Assembly (NCBI RefSeq): GCF_026410925.1
Contig: NZ_CP112972.1
Location: forward strand, 2,790,001-2,854,000
From: Halovenus salina
GTDB lineage: Archaea > Halobacteriota > Halobacteria > Halobacteriales > Haloarculaceae
Direction: 5' to 3'
Length of the DNA stretch: 64,000 nt
Both the position numbers and the translations under genes were made by a program. The notes beneath the pieces were generated by a model, which was not told where the DNA came from, did not search any database, and worked only from the letters and a program-made list of their open reading frames with translations. Below, piece by piece: positions 25,107 to 34,308 of this stretch; position 1 is the first letter of the stretch, and each line of letters begins with the position of its first letter.

Positions 25107-25283
25107 ATGTATGAGACGAGCCGCCTGTCACGCCGGCGTCGCCGGAGTCGACAGCGGCACGCGAGCCGACTCGAAACGCAAACGTCCGCAGTGAGTCGGC
25201 TCCCGGCAGGTCTGGCACACCTGTCGTGGGTCATTTTCTTCGACGCGTCGTTTCCGACCGACCCATACCACCAAGACATATGA
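25107..25283 (+). CDS. Possible small basic membrane-active ORF before dapA
   Basis: ATG to TGA encodes 58 residues: an Arg-rich N-terminal half (RLSRRRRRSRQRH) and a hydrophobic stretch LAHLSWVIFFDASFP. The stop overlaps the dapA start (ATATGA), which would couple their translation. About two thirds of third codon positions are G or C. A basic, positively charged protein is unusual in this acidic proteome, and no family is recognised. It may be a real small membrane-associated protein or a chance frame in the dapA leader. Confidence 0.4.
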   Translation: MYETSRLSRRRRRSRQRHASRLETQTSAVSRLPAGLAHLSWVIFFDASFPTDPYHQDI

Positions 25284-26188
25284 CATCATCCACTGCGGAC
25301 GAGACGTTCACCGGCGTGTACCCCGCAATGTGCACGCCGTTTCACCACGACGGGAGTATCGATTTCGACCAGCTACGAACCGACGCACAGCGCCTCGAAG
25401 CGGCTGGCGTCGACGGACTCGTTCCGATGGGGTCGACCGGCGAGTCGGCCACCGTCAGCCACGACGAACATATCGAGGTTATCGAGGCAGTCGTCGATGC
25501 CGTCGACGTCCCTGTGGTCGCGGGCACAGGGTCGAACAACACGAGCGAGGCACTCTCGCTCTCCCAGCGGGCCGCCGACGCCGGCGCGGACGCCCTCTTG
25601 CTCATCTCACCGTACTACAACCGACCACAACAACGTGGTCTCCGCGAGCACTACGAGACGATTGCTGACGCTGTTTCCCTCCCTCAAATCGTCTACAACG
25701 TCCCCTCACGGACGGGACGGAATCTCGACCCCGAGACGGTCGTCGAACTGGCTCGCCACGAGAACATCCAGGGGTACAAGGCCGCCGGCGGCGACCTCGG
25801 CCAGATTGGCGAAATAATTGAGCGGACTCGCGGCGAGCGCTTCGACGTGCTCTCGGGCAACGACGGCGAGACGCTTCCGATTCTCTCGACCGGCGGCACC
25901 GGCTGTATCAGCGTCGCCGCCAACGTCGAACCTCGGCGAGTGTGTTCCCTCGTCGAGGCGGCACGGGGCGGGAACTACGACCGCGCCCGCGAACGCCATC
26001 ACGAACTCGGCCCGCTCTTTCGGGCGCTGTTTCTCGAAACCAACCCCGTGCCAGTCAAGGCTGCGATGGCCTATCGCGGCAACGGGAACGGGAATCTCCG
26101 CCAGCCCCTCGCCGAACTGGCCGAAGAATACAGAGTCTCTCTCGAATCGGTGCTGGACAGCTACGAGCCACTGGAGGGAGGGCACTGA
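25280..26188 (+). CDS. dapA: 4-hydroxy-tetrahydrodipicolinate synthase
   Basis: A 302-residue TIM-barrel enzyme condensing pyruvate with aspartate semialdehyde, first committed step of the diaminopimelate route to lysine. Visible signatures: GSTGESATVSHDEH, the catalytic Tyr and Arg region YNVPSRTGRNL, and the Schiff-base Lys in IQGYKAAGGD. The ATG at 25280 begins MTSSTADETF and the first strand (YPAMCTPF) follows properly. It opens an overlapping run dapA-dapB-dapD-lysA. Confidence 0.93.
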   Translation: MTSSTADETFTGVYPAMCTPFHHDGSIDFDQLRTDAQRLEAAGVDGLVPMGSTGESATVSHDEHIEVIEAVVDAVDVPVVAGTGSNNTSEALSLSQRAADAGADALLLISPYYNRPQQRGLREHYETIADAVSLPQIVYNVPSRTGRNLDPETVVELARHENIQGYKAAGGDLGQIGEIIERTRGERFDVLSGNDGETLPILSTGGTGCISVAANVEPRRVCSLVEAARGGNYDRARERHHELGPLFRALFLETNPVPVKAAMAYRGNGNGNLRQPLAELAEEYRVSLESVLDSYEPLEGGH

Positions 26189-26961
26189 TGGTGACACGAC
26201 TCGCCGTCAACGGCGCGAATGGGCGGATGGGAACCGCCGTCCGCGAGGCGGCGGCCGAGCGCGATGACTGCTCGGTGGTTCTGGCCGTCACCCCCGGCGG
26301 TGACGGGGACGGCTCGGTCGTAACGCCCGAGGAGCGCCGAGACGCACTTGACGCCCGCGACGTGGATGTGGTCGTCGACTTCTCGGTTGCTGGCGCAGTG
26401 TCCTCGTTGGCCGAGGACTGCGTGGCAACAGGAACCCCACTCGTCACCGGAACCACCGGACTCGACGCGGCCGACCGCGACAGCCTCGGGTCGGCGAGCG
26501 GGGAGGTACCGGTGTTACACGCTCGGAACTTCTCGCGTGGTATCGTCGCGCTCCGACATGCTCTCGATGCAACACTCGACGTGGTCGCGGAGTACGACAT
26601 CGAGATATCAGAGACACACCACCGAGAGAAGCGCGACGCCCCGAGCGGGACCGCGACGGCACTCCTCGAAACCGTCGCCGAGCACCGCGAGGCCGACCCC
26701 GTCCACGGACGTGACGGGACCCACCTCCGCGAGGAGACCGAGGTCGGGGTCCACTCGCGTCGTGCCGGGCACATCCACGGCGAACACGAGATACTACTTG
26801 CAGACAATGACGAGGCGCTGACGCTCGGCCACCGTGCGGAAGACCGGGGAGTCTTCGCGGCTGGGGCGCTCGACGCGGCGGCCTGGCTTGCCGACCGCGA
26901 CACAGGTCGATACACCGTCGACGACGCGTTCGGCCAACCGACACACGACATCCAACAATGA
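26188..26961 (+). CDS. dapB: 4-hydroxy-tetrahydrodipicolinate reductase
   Basis: A 257-residue protein with the nucleotide loop VNGANGRMG at the N-terminus, GTTGLDAADRDSL in the first domain, the active-site motif ETHHREKRDAPSGTA and a C-terminal RRAGHIHGEHEILLA typical of DapB. It reduces the DapA product with NAD(P)H. The start overlaps the dapA stop by one base (TGATG), so translation should be coupled. Confidence 0.93.
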   Translation: MVTRLAVNGANGRMGTAVREAAAERDDCSVVLAVTPGGDGDGSVVTPEERRDALDARDVDVVVDFSVAGAVSSLAEDCVATGTPLVTGTTGLDAADRDSLGSASGEVPVLHARNFSRGIVALRHALDATLDVVAEYDIEISETHHREKRDAPSGTATALLETVAEHREADPVHGRDGTHLREETEVGVHSRRAGHIHGEHEILLADNDEALTLGHRAEDRGVFAAGALDAAAWLADRDTGRYTVDDAFGQPTHDIQQ

Positions 26962-27785
26962 CTGCACTCGAATCCGACATCACAGAGATCTGGCAGCAGT
27001 ACAGCGAAGGAGATATCGACGCCGACGCCGGAACTGAGACGCTCGATGCGTTTCTGGACGCGCTCGAAGCCGGCGAGGTCCGAGCCGCCGAACGTGTCGA
27101 CGGCGAGTGGCAAGCAAACGAGTGGGTCAAACAGGGCGTTCTGCTCACCTTCGGGCTGCGCGAGATTTCACAGTGGGAGTACGGAGGAACCTACAACGAC
27201 GTGTTACCGCTTGCCGACACCGGAGCGTTCGCCGAGCGTGGCACGCGAAACACGCCCGACGGAACCGTTGTCCGCCGGGGGGCACACGTCGGCAGTGACG
27301 TTATCCTGATGAGCCCCTCCTTCGTCAACATCGGCGCTCACGTCGGCGACGGCACGCTCGTCGACTCCTGTGACACCGTCGGCTCCTGCGCCCAGGTGGG
27401 TGCTGACGTGAAACTCGGGGCGAACACGCTCGTCGGCGGCGTCCTCGAACCGGTCGAGGAGGCGCCCGTCGTCATCGAGGACGGCGTCACGCTCGGGGCC
27501 GGCTGTCGGGTCACCTCCGGATTCGTCGTTGGCAAGAACTCGGTCGTCGGCGAGAACACCCTGCTGACGCCGCGGATTCCGGTGTACGACCTCGTCGATG
27601 AGGAGATTATCTACGGTCACCTCCCGCCGGAACGACGCGCGTTCATCCGATACGTCGAGTCCTCGCTTGGCGAGCATGACCTCTTCGAGGGTGGAGCGTA
27701 CAAGCCCGCCGTCGTGGCGACGGCACTCGGTGAGGAGACCGTCGAGGCGGTCGAACGTGAGGACACCCTCAGGGAACAATCATGA
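26958..27785 (+). CDS. dapD: Tetrahydrodipicolinate N-succinyltransferase
   Basis: A 275-residue trimeric left-handed beta-helix enzyme. After a helical N-terminal domain come hexapeptide turns: VVRRGAHVGSDVILMSPSFVNIGAHVGDG and KLGANTLVGGVLEPVEEAPVVIEDG, with the family loop SCDTVGSCAQVG. It succinylates tetrahydrodipicolinate, showing that the succinylase branch of lysine synthesis is used. Its ATG overlaps the dapB stop by four bases (ATGA). Confidence 0.93.
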   Translation: MTALESDITEIWQQYSEGDIDADAGTETLDAFLDALEAGEVRAAERVDGEWQANEWVKQGVLLTFGLREISQWEYGGTYNDVLPLADTGAFAERGTRNTPDGTVVRRGAHVGSDVILMSPSFVNIGAHVGDGTLVDSCDTVGSCAQVGADVKLGANTLVGGVLEPVEEAPVVIEDGVTLGAGCRVTSGFVVGKNSVVGENTLLTPRIPVYDLVDEEIIYGHLPPERRAFIRYVESSLGEHDLFEGGAYKPAVVATALGEETVEAVEREDTLREQS

Positions 27786-29008
27786 CCCGAGTCCGTCGGC
27801 TGGCCGACTGGGACCGCGACCGTTTGCTTGACCTTGCCGCCGAGCACGGGACGCCGCTGTACGTCCAGGACCTCGGACGCGTCCGCGAGAACTACCGGCG
27901 AATCGAGCGTGCATTCCCCGACGCGTCAGTCATGTACGCCGCCAAGGCACACACCGGGCGTGCGGTTCTCTCGACGCTGCTCGACGCCGGCGCAGATATC
28001 GAATGCGCCGCAGCCGGCGAGTTACAGCGGGCCATCGAGGCCGGCGCGGACCCGAACACGCTCCAGTACACGGCGGTCAACCCACCGGCCAACGACCTCG
28101 ACTACGCGGCCGACCTCGGGGCCGAGCACCCCGGGCTGACAATTACTGCCGGCGCCCTCGACACCTTCGACCGTCTTGCAGAGCGCGGATACGACGGTCG
28201 AGTCGCAATCCGGGTCAACCCCGGTATCGGCACCGGCCACCACGAGAAGGTCGCGACCGGTGCCGACGCGAAGTTCGGGATTCCGGCCGACCGCGTCGCC
28301 GACGTTGCGGCTGACGTTGCCGACCGGTTCGACCTCGTGGGTATCCACGCCCACGTCGGCAGCGGCGTCTTGCACGACGACCTCGACGACCACTGTCGCG
28401 CAGTCGGTGTCGTCGCCGACCTTGCTCGGGAGGCGGCGACGGCGGCCGACACCTCGCTCGAATTTCTCGATATCGGCGGCGGCTTCGGCGTCCCCTACCG
28501 CGAGGAGGCCGACCCACTCGACATGATGACGGTGGGCGAGCGCGTTCGGGAGGCAGTCGGCGACCTCGATGTGACACTGAAGGTCGAACCCGGCCGGTAC
28601 GTCGTCACCGACGCCGGCCTCATCCTGACGACAGTGAACACGCGCAAGGAGACGGAGGCGGCGACGGTCGTCGGCGTCGACGCCTCGCTGGCGACGCTGA
28701 TTCGGCCGGCGATGTTCGACGCCTACCACCCGATTCGCAACGTCACCGCACCCGACCGGAAGCCCGAGCCGGTCTCGGTCGGTGGACCCTGCTGTACGAG
28801 CGCCGACGTGTTCTGTACCGACCGACCGCTTGCGCGCCCCGAGCGCGAAGATGTGCTTGCAATCGGGATGGCCGGTGCATACGGCTACGAGCTGGCGAAT
28901 CAGTTCCACTCACAGCCACGCCCGGCCGAGGTGGTCCTCGACGGTGAACAGACGCGCGTCGCCCGCCAGCGCGAGACGCTCGCGGACGTGACCAGACTCG
29001 AAAACTAA
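27782..29008 (+). CDS. lysA: Diaminopimelate decarboxylase
   Basis: A 408-residue fold-III PLP enzyme making lysine from meso-diaminopimelate. The PLP lysine is in MYAAKAH (Lys55), the phosphate loop in LDIGGGFGVP, EPGRYVV follows, and the second-subunit active-site cysteine region reads GPCCTSADVF. Its ATG overlaps dapD by four bases. The stop overlaps the converging ubaA stop region by four bases. In related haloarchaea dapF and dapE commonly follow lysA; here they do not. Confidence 0.94.
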   Translation: MTRVRRLADWDRDRLLDLAAEHGTPLYVQDLGRVRENYRRIERAFPDASVMYAAKAHTGRAVLSTLLDAGADIECAAAGELQRAIEAGADPNTLQYTAVNPPANDLDYAADLGAEHPGLTITAGALDTFDRLAERGYDGRVAIRVNPGIGTGHHEKVATGADAKFGIPADRVADVAADVADRFDLVGIHAHVGSGVLHDDLDDHCRAVGVVADLAREAATAADTSLEFLDIGGGFGVPYREEADPLDMMTVGERVREAVGDLDVTLKVEPGRYVVTDAGLILTTVNTRKETEAATVVGVDASLATLIRPAMFDAYHPIRNVTAPDRKPEPVSVGGPCCTSADVFCTDRPLARPEREDVLAIGMAGAYGYELANQFHSQPRPAEVVLDGEQTRVARQRETLADVTRLEN

Positions 29009-29826
29009 CTTTCCGGCTCCGGAACCGAGCACTGTCCTGTGTACTCAGCGTCGTCGACTGATTCGATGCGTGGATTCTCGCCACAGACTGGACAGCCGGG
29101 AACTGGCTCGACCGGCACCGTCTCTGTCTCCAGCGACTCGGCGTCGTAGACGAGTAGCCGCCCCTCCAAACTCTCGCCTTCGCCGAGCAGGAGTTTCACG
29201 ACTTCGGTGGCCTGCATCGCACCCACGGTGCCCGGCAGGATACCCAGCACCCCCGCAGTGGCACAGTCTGGGACCGCGCCTTCCGGCGGTGCTTCGGGGA
29301 AGATACACCGGTAGCAGGGCTGGCCGCCGCCGAACGTCGTCACTTGCCCCTCGAACTGATAGACTGCGCCGTGACTGAGCGGCACGTCCGCCAGCACGCA
29401 GGCGTCGTTGAGGAGAAAGCGCGTCGGGAAGTTATCCGAGGCGTCGACGACGACATCGTGGCCCGCGATAAGGTCGGTGACATTCTCGCTCGTGACTCGC
29501 GTTTCGCGGCGCGTTACGTCGATGTCGGGATTCAGGTCGGCGACGAACTCTGCGGCGCTGTCGACTTTCGGCCGGCCCACGTCGTCGGTGCCGTGGATGA
29601 CCTGGCGCTGGAGGTTGCTCAGCTCAACGGTGTCGTCGTCGACGACGGTGAGGTGGCCGACGCCGGCGGCGGCGAGATACTGCAACACCGGCGAGCCGAG
29701 ACCGCCGGCACCGACCACCAGCACCGACGCATCGAGCAGCGCTGCCTGTCCCTCGGGGCCCACATCGTCCATGATGATGTGACGCGAGTAGCGGTCGAGT
29801 TGTTCGGCGTCGAGGTCGAGGCTCAT
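29005..29826 (-). CDS. ubaA: E1-like ubiquitin/SAMP-activating enzyme UbaA (MoeB/ThiF family)
   Basis: A 273-residue protein with the Rossmann loop VVGAGGLGSPVLQYLAAAG, the adenylation site DASDNFPTRFLLND, the likely catalytic Cys in PDCATAGVLG and zinc pairs CYRC and CPVC. In Haloferax the UbaA protein activates the small archaeal modifiers (SAMPs) for protein attachment and for sulfur transfer to tRNA and molybdopterin. Both roles are probable here. The ATG at 29826 begins MSLDLDAEQLDRYSRHII, a family hallmark. Confidence 0.92.
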   Translation of the reverse strand: MSLDLDAEQLDRYSRHIIMDDVGPEGQAALLDASVLVVGAGGLGSPVLQYLAAAGVGHLTVVDDDTVELSNLQRQVIHGTDDVGRPKVDSAAEFVADLNPDIDVTRRETRVTSENVTDLIAGHDVVVDASDNFPTRFLLNDACVLADVPLSHGAVYQFEGQVTTFGGGQPCYRCIFPEAPPEGAVPDCATAGVLGILPGTVGAMQATEVVKLLLGEGESLEGRLLVYDAESLETETVPVEPVPGCPVCGENPRIESVDDAEYTGQCSVPEPES

Positions 29827-29915
29827 ACCGGAGGGTGGATACGGTCGGTAAAAAGGGCCGCGAACCCCTGTGGGTGTGCCGGTATAGCTACATACCAGGC
29901 CGTCGAAACCGACCT

Positions 29916-30383
29916 ATGAACGAGCGCGCGGCAGAGTTCAGCGAACGGGCGGCCGAGGCCTACGACCTGGATATCGCAGTCGAAGAGTTCCCCGAAGGGA
30001 CAAAAACCGCCGAGGACGCCGCCATGGCGGTCGGCTGTGAGGTCGCACAGATTGCGAGTTCTATCGTTCTGATGACAGACGTGCCGGTTGTGGTCGTTAC
30101 CAGCGGCGCGAACCGCGTCGACACGCGCAAATTGGCGACGCTGCGCGGCGTCCACCAGGCACGCATGGCCGAACCCGAGGAGGTCCGCGAAGCGACGGGG
30201 TATGCCATCGGCGGGGTCCCGCCGTTCTGTCACGACGGCGACCCGCCGGTCTATCTCGACGAGACGCTCACAGATTTCGAGATGGTCTGGGCCGCCGCCG
30301 GAACGCCGGAGGCTGTCTTTTCAATCTCGCCCGAACGAATTGTCGAGCATGCCGACGCCGAGGTCGTCGACGTGGCCGAGTAA
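29916..30383 (+). CDS. YbaK/EbsC-type aminoacyl-tRNA deacylase
   Basis: A 155-residue YbaK-fold protein: AEFPEGTKTAEDAAMAVGC-like start (EEFPEGTKTAEDAA), a central IASSIVLMTD with Lys-poor pocket, TRKLATLRG, and YAIGGVPPFCHDG, the family GGxxP motif. Such proteins clear tRNAs mischarged with small amino acids (Cys- or Ala-tRNA-Pro). The exact specificity is not evident. ATG at 29916 fits; the stop abuts that of the converging oxidase gene. Confidence 0.85.
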   Translation: MNERAAEFSERAAEAYDLDIAVEEFPEGTKTAEDAAMAVGCEVAQIASSIVLMTDVPVVVVTSGANRVDTRKLATLRGVHQARMAEPEEVREATGYAIGGVPPFCHDGDPPVYLDETLTDFEMVWAAAGTPEAVFSISPERIVEHADAEVVDVAE

Positions 30384-31550
30384 TCACGATTCGACGGCCA
30401 TTCCCTCTCGGACCTCGAAGGACTCGTCGCCGTCGAAGCGGGTCGGGTCGAAGGCAGGAATCCCGTCGCCGCCGAGGACGTCGTCGGCCAGCCGGCGACC
30501 GATTGCCGGCGAGCGCATGAACCCCTGGCCCTGGAACCCAGTCCCGACGTAGACGCGCTCGCGGACCGCGCCGACGAGTGGGTCTCTGTCCGGCGTCGCG
30601 GTACACAGCCCCGCCCACGCCCGGTCGACATCGAGATTACAGTCGGGGACGCGGTGGGTCACGCGGTCGGCGAGGTTGGCCGGAAAATTAGCGTTTGCCG
30701 CCCGGTCGTACTCCTCGGGGTCGGCCTCGCGTTCCTCGGTGCCGTCGCCCGCGAGCAGCCCTTCCGGGTGAGGACGCAGGTAACAGTCCGCGCTCGTGTC
30801 GTAGACCATCGGCTCCCAGCTGTCGCCGAGGGAGACGCCGCCGACGAGTGCCTGCACGCGATAGGGCTTCATCGCAATCTCGACGCCGGCATCGGCAAGG
30901 ACCTGCTTGGAGTGAGCGCCCGCTGTCACCACCAGGTCGTCGACCTCGCGGCGGTCGCCCGAGGCTATCACTGCCGGCGACTCGGTCTCGATTCGGACCG
31001 GCGTCTCCTCCTCGATTGTAACGCCCTCGGCCCGGGCCTGTTCGGCGAGCCACGCGGTGTAGGCCTCGGGGTCGGTGTAGCCTGCGCCCTCGGTCACGCC
31101 GGCGACCGCGATGTCGTTGGTCCGAAGACGGGGGAACTGCTCGGCCAGGTCGGCCGCCTCCAGCTCTGTGGCCTCGACGCCGAGCTCTTGCATCCGCCGG
31201 ATACCGTCTCGCACGAGGGCGATTTTTCCCTCGTCACCCTCTCCTGCAAGCCAGACGTACGGACAAGGTGTGAAGGGCGCGCCCTCCTCGGCGAACGAGT
31301 GAAAACCTTCGATTGCCTCTTGACCGAGGGTCGCGTTTGGCTCCGCCGCGAAGGCATCGTAACAGACGCCGGCGGCCCGGCCGCTGGACTCGCTTGCGAC
31401 CGTTTTGGCCTCGTAGACGGTGACTGACGCCCGCTCGCGTGCGAGCCACAGCGCCGCAGTGAGGCCAACTGCGCCGGCTCCGACGACTGCAACCTCGCGG
31501 CCGACGCCGCGATTCTGGAAAATCGGGTCTGCGGAGAGTGTCTCGTTCAT
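30384..31550 (-). CDS. FAD-dependent oxidoreductase (DAO family)
   Basis: A 388-residue flavoprotein with GxGxxG at 24-29 (VVGAGAVGLTAALWLARE), an acidic residue ending the second strand (VYEAKT), a VVTAGAHSKQVL strand, and the C-terminal FAD-binding VYVGTGFQGQGFMRSPAIGR. This fits glycine/sarcosine-oxidase-like enzymes, which oxidise amines or D-amino acids; the substrate is unknown. The ATG at 31550 (MNETLSAD) was taken because the 13 codons further upstream show no family features. It is divergent from threonine aldolase, 79 bp apart. Confidence 0.82.
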   Translation of the reverse strand: MNETLSADPIFQNRGVGREVAVVGAGAVGLTAALWLARERASVTVYEAKTVASESSGRAAGVCYDAFAAEPNATLGQEAIEGFHSFAEEGAPFTPCPYVWLAGEGDEGKIALVRDGIRRMQELGVEATELEAADLAEQFPRLRTNDIAVAGVTEGAGYTDPEAYTAWLAEQARAEGVTIEEETPVRIETESPAVIASGDRREVDDLVVTAGAHSKQVLADAGVEIAMKPYRVQALVGGVSLGDSWEPMVYDTSADCYLRPHPEGLLAGDGTEEREADPEEYDRAANANFPANLADRVTHRVPDCNLDVDRAWAGLCTATPDRDPLVGAVRERVYVGTGFQGQGFMRSPAIGRRLADDVLGGDGIPAFDPTRFDGDESFEVREGMAVES

Positions 31551-31629
31551 ACCGCGTGCTGGGCGGGATAGGCCAAAAGAGTAGGGCAAAACCCGCGGCG
31601 TTTAGTGGGCGGGAACGGTATAGACAGCT

Positions 31630-32637
31630 ATGATTGACCTGCGCAGCGATACGGTGACGCTCCCGAACGACGAGATGCGCGAGGCGGCCCGCGACGCCGA
31701 TGTCGGCGACGACGTCTACGAGGAGGACCCCACAGTCAACGACCTCGAAGCCCGCGCCGCCGAGGTGCTCGGCAAGGAAGACGCGCTGTACGTCCCGACT
31801 GGGACGATGGGGAACCAGATTGCCGCCCGCACCCACACCGAGCGCGGCCAGGAACTGCTCTGTGAGGTCGAGAGCCACGTCTACAAGTGGGAGCTGGCGG
31901 GACTGGCCCAACACGCCGAGGTCCAGACCCGAACCATCGAGGGCGACGAGCGCGGCGTCATCGAACCCGAACAGGTCCGTGCGGGCTACGTCGAGGAGGA
32001 TCTTCACCGGCCCGGAACCGGCCTGCTGACGCTTGAAAACACCCACAACAGCAAAGGCGGCAAGGCTATCTCGGAGGAGGCGATAGCGGCCGCCGCCGAG
32101 GCCGCCCACGACCTCGATGTGCCGGTCCACCTCGACGGAGCGCGGCTGTTCAACGCGGTGACTGCGCTCGACACCACTGCGGCCGACCTCGTCGAGCCGG
32201 TCGACTCGGTGATGTTCTGTCTCTCGAAGGGACTGGGTGCGCCGGTTGGGTCGATGCTTGTCGGCTCTGAGGACTTTATCGACCAGGCGCGTCGCGTCAG
32301 AAAGCTGTTCGGCGGTGGCATGCGACAGGCCGGCATCATCGCTGCGCCGGGGCTGGTCGCCCTAGAAAACCGTGCCCGCCTTGCCGACGACCACGAGCGT
32401 GCCCGGCGACTCGCCCATGGACTCGACGACGTGGCTGGCTTGGACGCCGAGGAGCCAGAAACCAACATTGTACTCGTCGAGACTGACGCGCACGCGAGCG
32501 ATTTCCTCGATGCCTGCGAGCAAGAGGGCGTGCTCGGTGTTCCCTTCGACGACCACGTCGTCAGGTTCTGTACGCACTGGAACGTCGACGACCAGGACGT
32601 GTCCGAGGCCATCGCCGCGGTCAAACAAGCCGTATAG
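31630..32637 (+). CDS. ltaE: L-threonine aldolase (low-specificity type)
   Basis: A 335-residue PLP enzyme of fold type I: MIDLRSDTVTLP is the family start, VGDDVYEEDPTVNDLE follows, the PLP-contacting Asp and Arg are in HLDGARLFNA, and the Schiff-base Lys is in MFCLSKGLGAPVGSML near residue 200. It splits threonine or allo-threonine into glycine and acetaldehyde. It is followed after 24 bp by a Nudix gene. A TATA-like GTTTAG lies about 30 nt before the ATG. Confidence 0.93.
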   Translation: MIDLRSDTVTLPNDEMREAARDADVGDDVYEEDPTVNDLEARAAEVLGKEDALYVPTGTMGNQIAARTHTERGQELLCEVESHVYKWELAGLAQHAEVQTRTIEGDERGVIEPEQVRAGYVEEDLHRPGTGLLTLENTHNSKGGKAISEEAIAAAAEAAHDLDVPVHLDGARLFNAVTALDTTAADLVEPVDSVMFCLSKGLGAPVGSMLVGSEDFIDQARRVRKLFGGGMRQAGIIAAPGLVALENRARLADDHERARRLAHGLDDVAGLDAEEPETNIVLVETDAHASDFLDACEQEGVLGVPFDDHVVRFCTHWNVDDQDVSEAIAAVKQAV

Positions 32638-32661
32638 CCGGATTGGTCTGGCAACTCGACT

Positions 32662-33198
32662 ATGAACGTCACTCAACAGAGTAAGCAGAACGTCGATTCG
32701 GTACTGGAACGCCTAAAAGCGGACTACGGGTCGGTCGACATCGTCGAGAAGACCTGGGAGCGGACGGAGGCTGACTACGAGCGAATCCGCGATCAGTTCG
32801 AGCGCGGTGCCCTCGGTGGGGCTGGCGTCTGGCTGACGAACGACACAGGCGAGGTCCTCCTGGTTCGCAACGAGGGCGACAAGGGTTGGTCGGACCCAGG
32901 AGGAAAGCGAGAGCCTGGCGAGAGCTACGAGGTGGCAGCCAGACGAGAACTCGAAGAGGAGACGAATGTCACCTGCCAGCTGACCGGACTCTGTGAGGTT
33001 CACATCATCGAGAACGTCCACGCCGAGCGAGACGCGCCGTCGATATTCGAGCCAATTGTGATTTTTCACGGGTGCCACGAGACCGGCGACCCCAGACCCC
33101 GCGAGGGAGAAATCGCTGAGGTTGGCTGGTTCGCCGAGCCGCCGGAGGCGGTTCTGTACGAGGAAGTCACGACGCGCCCGTATCCAGCCACCGTGTGA
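32662..33198 (+). CDS. Nudix hydrolase
   Basis: A 178-residue protein with a helical N-terminal 45 residues and a Nudix domain. The box is complete: GGKREPGESYEVAARRELEEET, near residues 80-101. Metal-dependent cleavage of a nucleoside diphosphate derivative is expected, but the substrate is not evident. It lies 24 bp after threonine aldolase, so a shared transcript is likely, with no obvious functional link. Confidence 0.9.
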   Translation: MNVTQQSKQNVDSVLERLKADYGSVDIVEKTWERTEADYERIRDQFERGALGGAGVWLTNDTGEVLLVRNEGDKGWSDPGGKREPGESYEVAARRELEEETNVTCQLTGLCEVHIIENVHAERDAPSIFEPIVIFHGCHETGDPRPREGEIAEVGWFAEPPEAVLYEEVTTRPYPATV

Positions 33199-33259
33199 GG
33201 GTACGGAGTCCAACTCGATTCACCAACTGCTAAGTATCCCCTCCCCAGACGTTCAGAGC

Positions 33260-34243
33260 ATGGGAACCGTCATTCTCGACGCAGACGCGGTAACAGAGAG
33301 CACACAGATCACAGAGGTAATCGACGCTGTTGAGGGCGCATTCGGGGCCTACGCCCGCGGCGACGTCCAGATGCCCGCCAAATCATACGTCGACCTCCCG
33401 CAGTACAACGGCGACTTCCGGTCGATGCCAGCGTACATTGAGACCGACGACTGGGACGCCGCCGCAGTCAAGTGGGTCAACGTCCATCCGGACAACCCCG
33501 ACGAAGAAGGGCTGCCGACGGTGATGGGCACGCTCATCTACTCCGACCCCGACACCGGCTTCCCGCTGGCTGTGATGGACGCGACGGGCCTGACGCGACT
33601 CCGGACCGGGGCGGCCGCGGCTGTCGCGACCCGTCACCTCGCCCGCGAGGACGCAACTTCGCTCGGACTGGTCGGTGCCGGCGTCCAGGCACACTCTCAG
33701 CTGGAGGCCATCTCGCGTGTCCGGGACATCGAGACTGTCGTCATCAGCGACCTCGACGACGAGATCCGGGCCGCGTTCATCGAGGAGTACGGCGACGAGT
33801 TCGACGTACAGGAAGGTGCCGTTGCCGACGCCGCCGCCTGTGACGTGGTGTCGACGACGACCCCTGTCCGTGACCCGATTGTCGAGGAGGTCGGCGAGCA
33901 CACCCACATCAACGCGATGGGGGCCGACGCCGAGGGCAAACACGAGATTGCAGACGACGTGCTGACCGAAGCGAAGCTCGTCATCGACGACCACGAGCAG
34001 TGTACCCACTCCGGCGAAATCAACGTTCCCTGGAGCGAGGGGGTCCTCACGGATGCGGACGTCCACGGAGAAATTGGCGACATCGTCGCCGGGAAAATCG
34101 AGGGCCGCACCGCCGACGACGGCGCGACCGTCTTCGACTCGACCGGACTAGCCATTCAGGATGTGGCCGCCGCACACGTCGTCTACGAGGACGCTGTTGC
34201 CGGCAACACTGGGACCGAGTTCGACATGATTGGTCAGAAGTAG
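33260..34243 (+). CDS. Ornithine cyclodeaminase/mu-crystallin family (archaeal alanine dehydrogenase type)
   Basis: A 327-residue protein: MPAKSYVDLP in the substrate domain, LTRLRTGAAAAVATRHLAR, then the NAD-binding loop LGLVGAGVQAHSQLEAI and VISDLDDEI for the second strand, ending with NAMGADAEGKHEI and STGLAIQDVAAAHVVYE. In archaea this family includes the NAD-dependent alanine dehydrogenase as well as true ornithine cyclodeaminases; I cannot separate them. The ATG at 33260 was preferred because a TAAGTAT element lies about 25 nt before it. Confidence 0.87.
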   Translation: MGTVILDADAVTESTQITEVIDAVEGAFGAYARGDVQMPAKSYVDLPQYNGDFRSMPAYIETDDWDAAAVKWVNVHPDNPDEEGLPTVMGTLIYSDPDTGFPLAVMDATGLTRLRTGAAAAVATRHLAREDATSLGLVGAGVQAHSQLEAISRVRDIETVVISDLDDEIRAAFIEEYGDEFDVQEGAVADAAACDVVSTTTPVRDPIVEEVGEHTHINAMGADAEGKHEIADDVLTEAKLVIDDHEQCTHSGEINVPWSEGVLTDADVHGEIGDIVAGKIEGRTADDGATVFDSTGLAIQDVAAAHVVYEDAVAGNTGTEFDMIGQK

Positions 34244-34308
34244 GGCGTCCCCTCCAACGTGTGAGAATTCACACTGGTTTTATGCCCCGCTGTGACGAAG
34301 AGAGGGAT

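Noticed and set aside
25107..25283. Lysine leader peptide for the dapA operon
   Set aside because: The small ORF contains many Arg codons but no Lys codon, and no alternative hairpins were evident, so attenuation by lysine is not supported.
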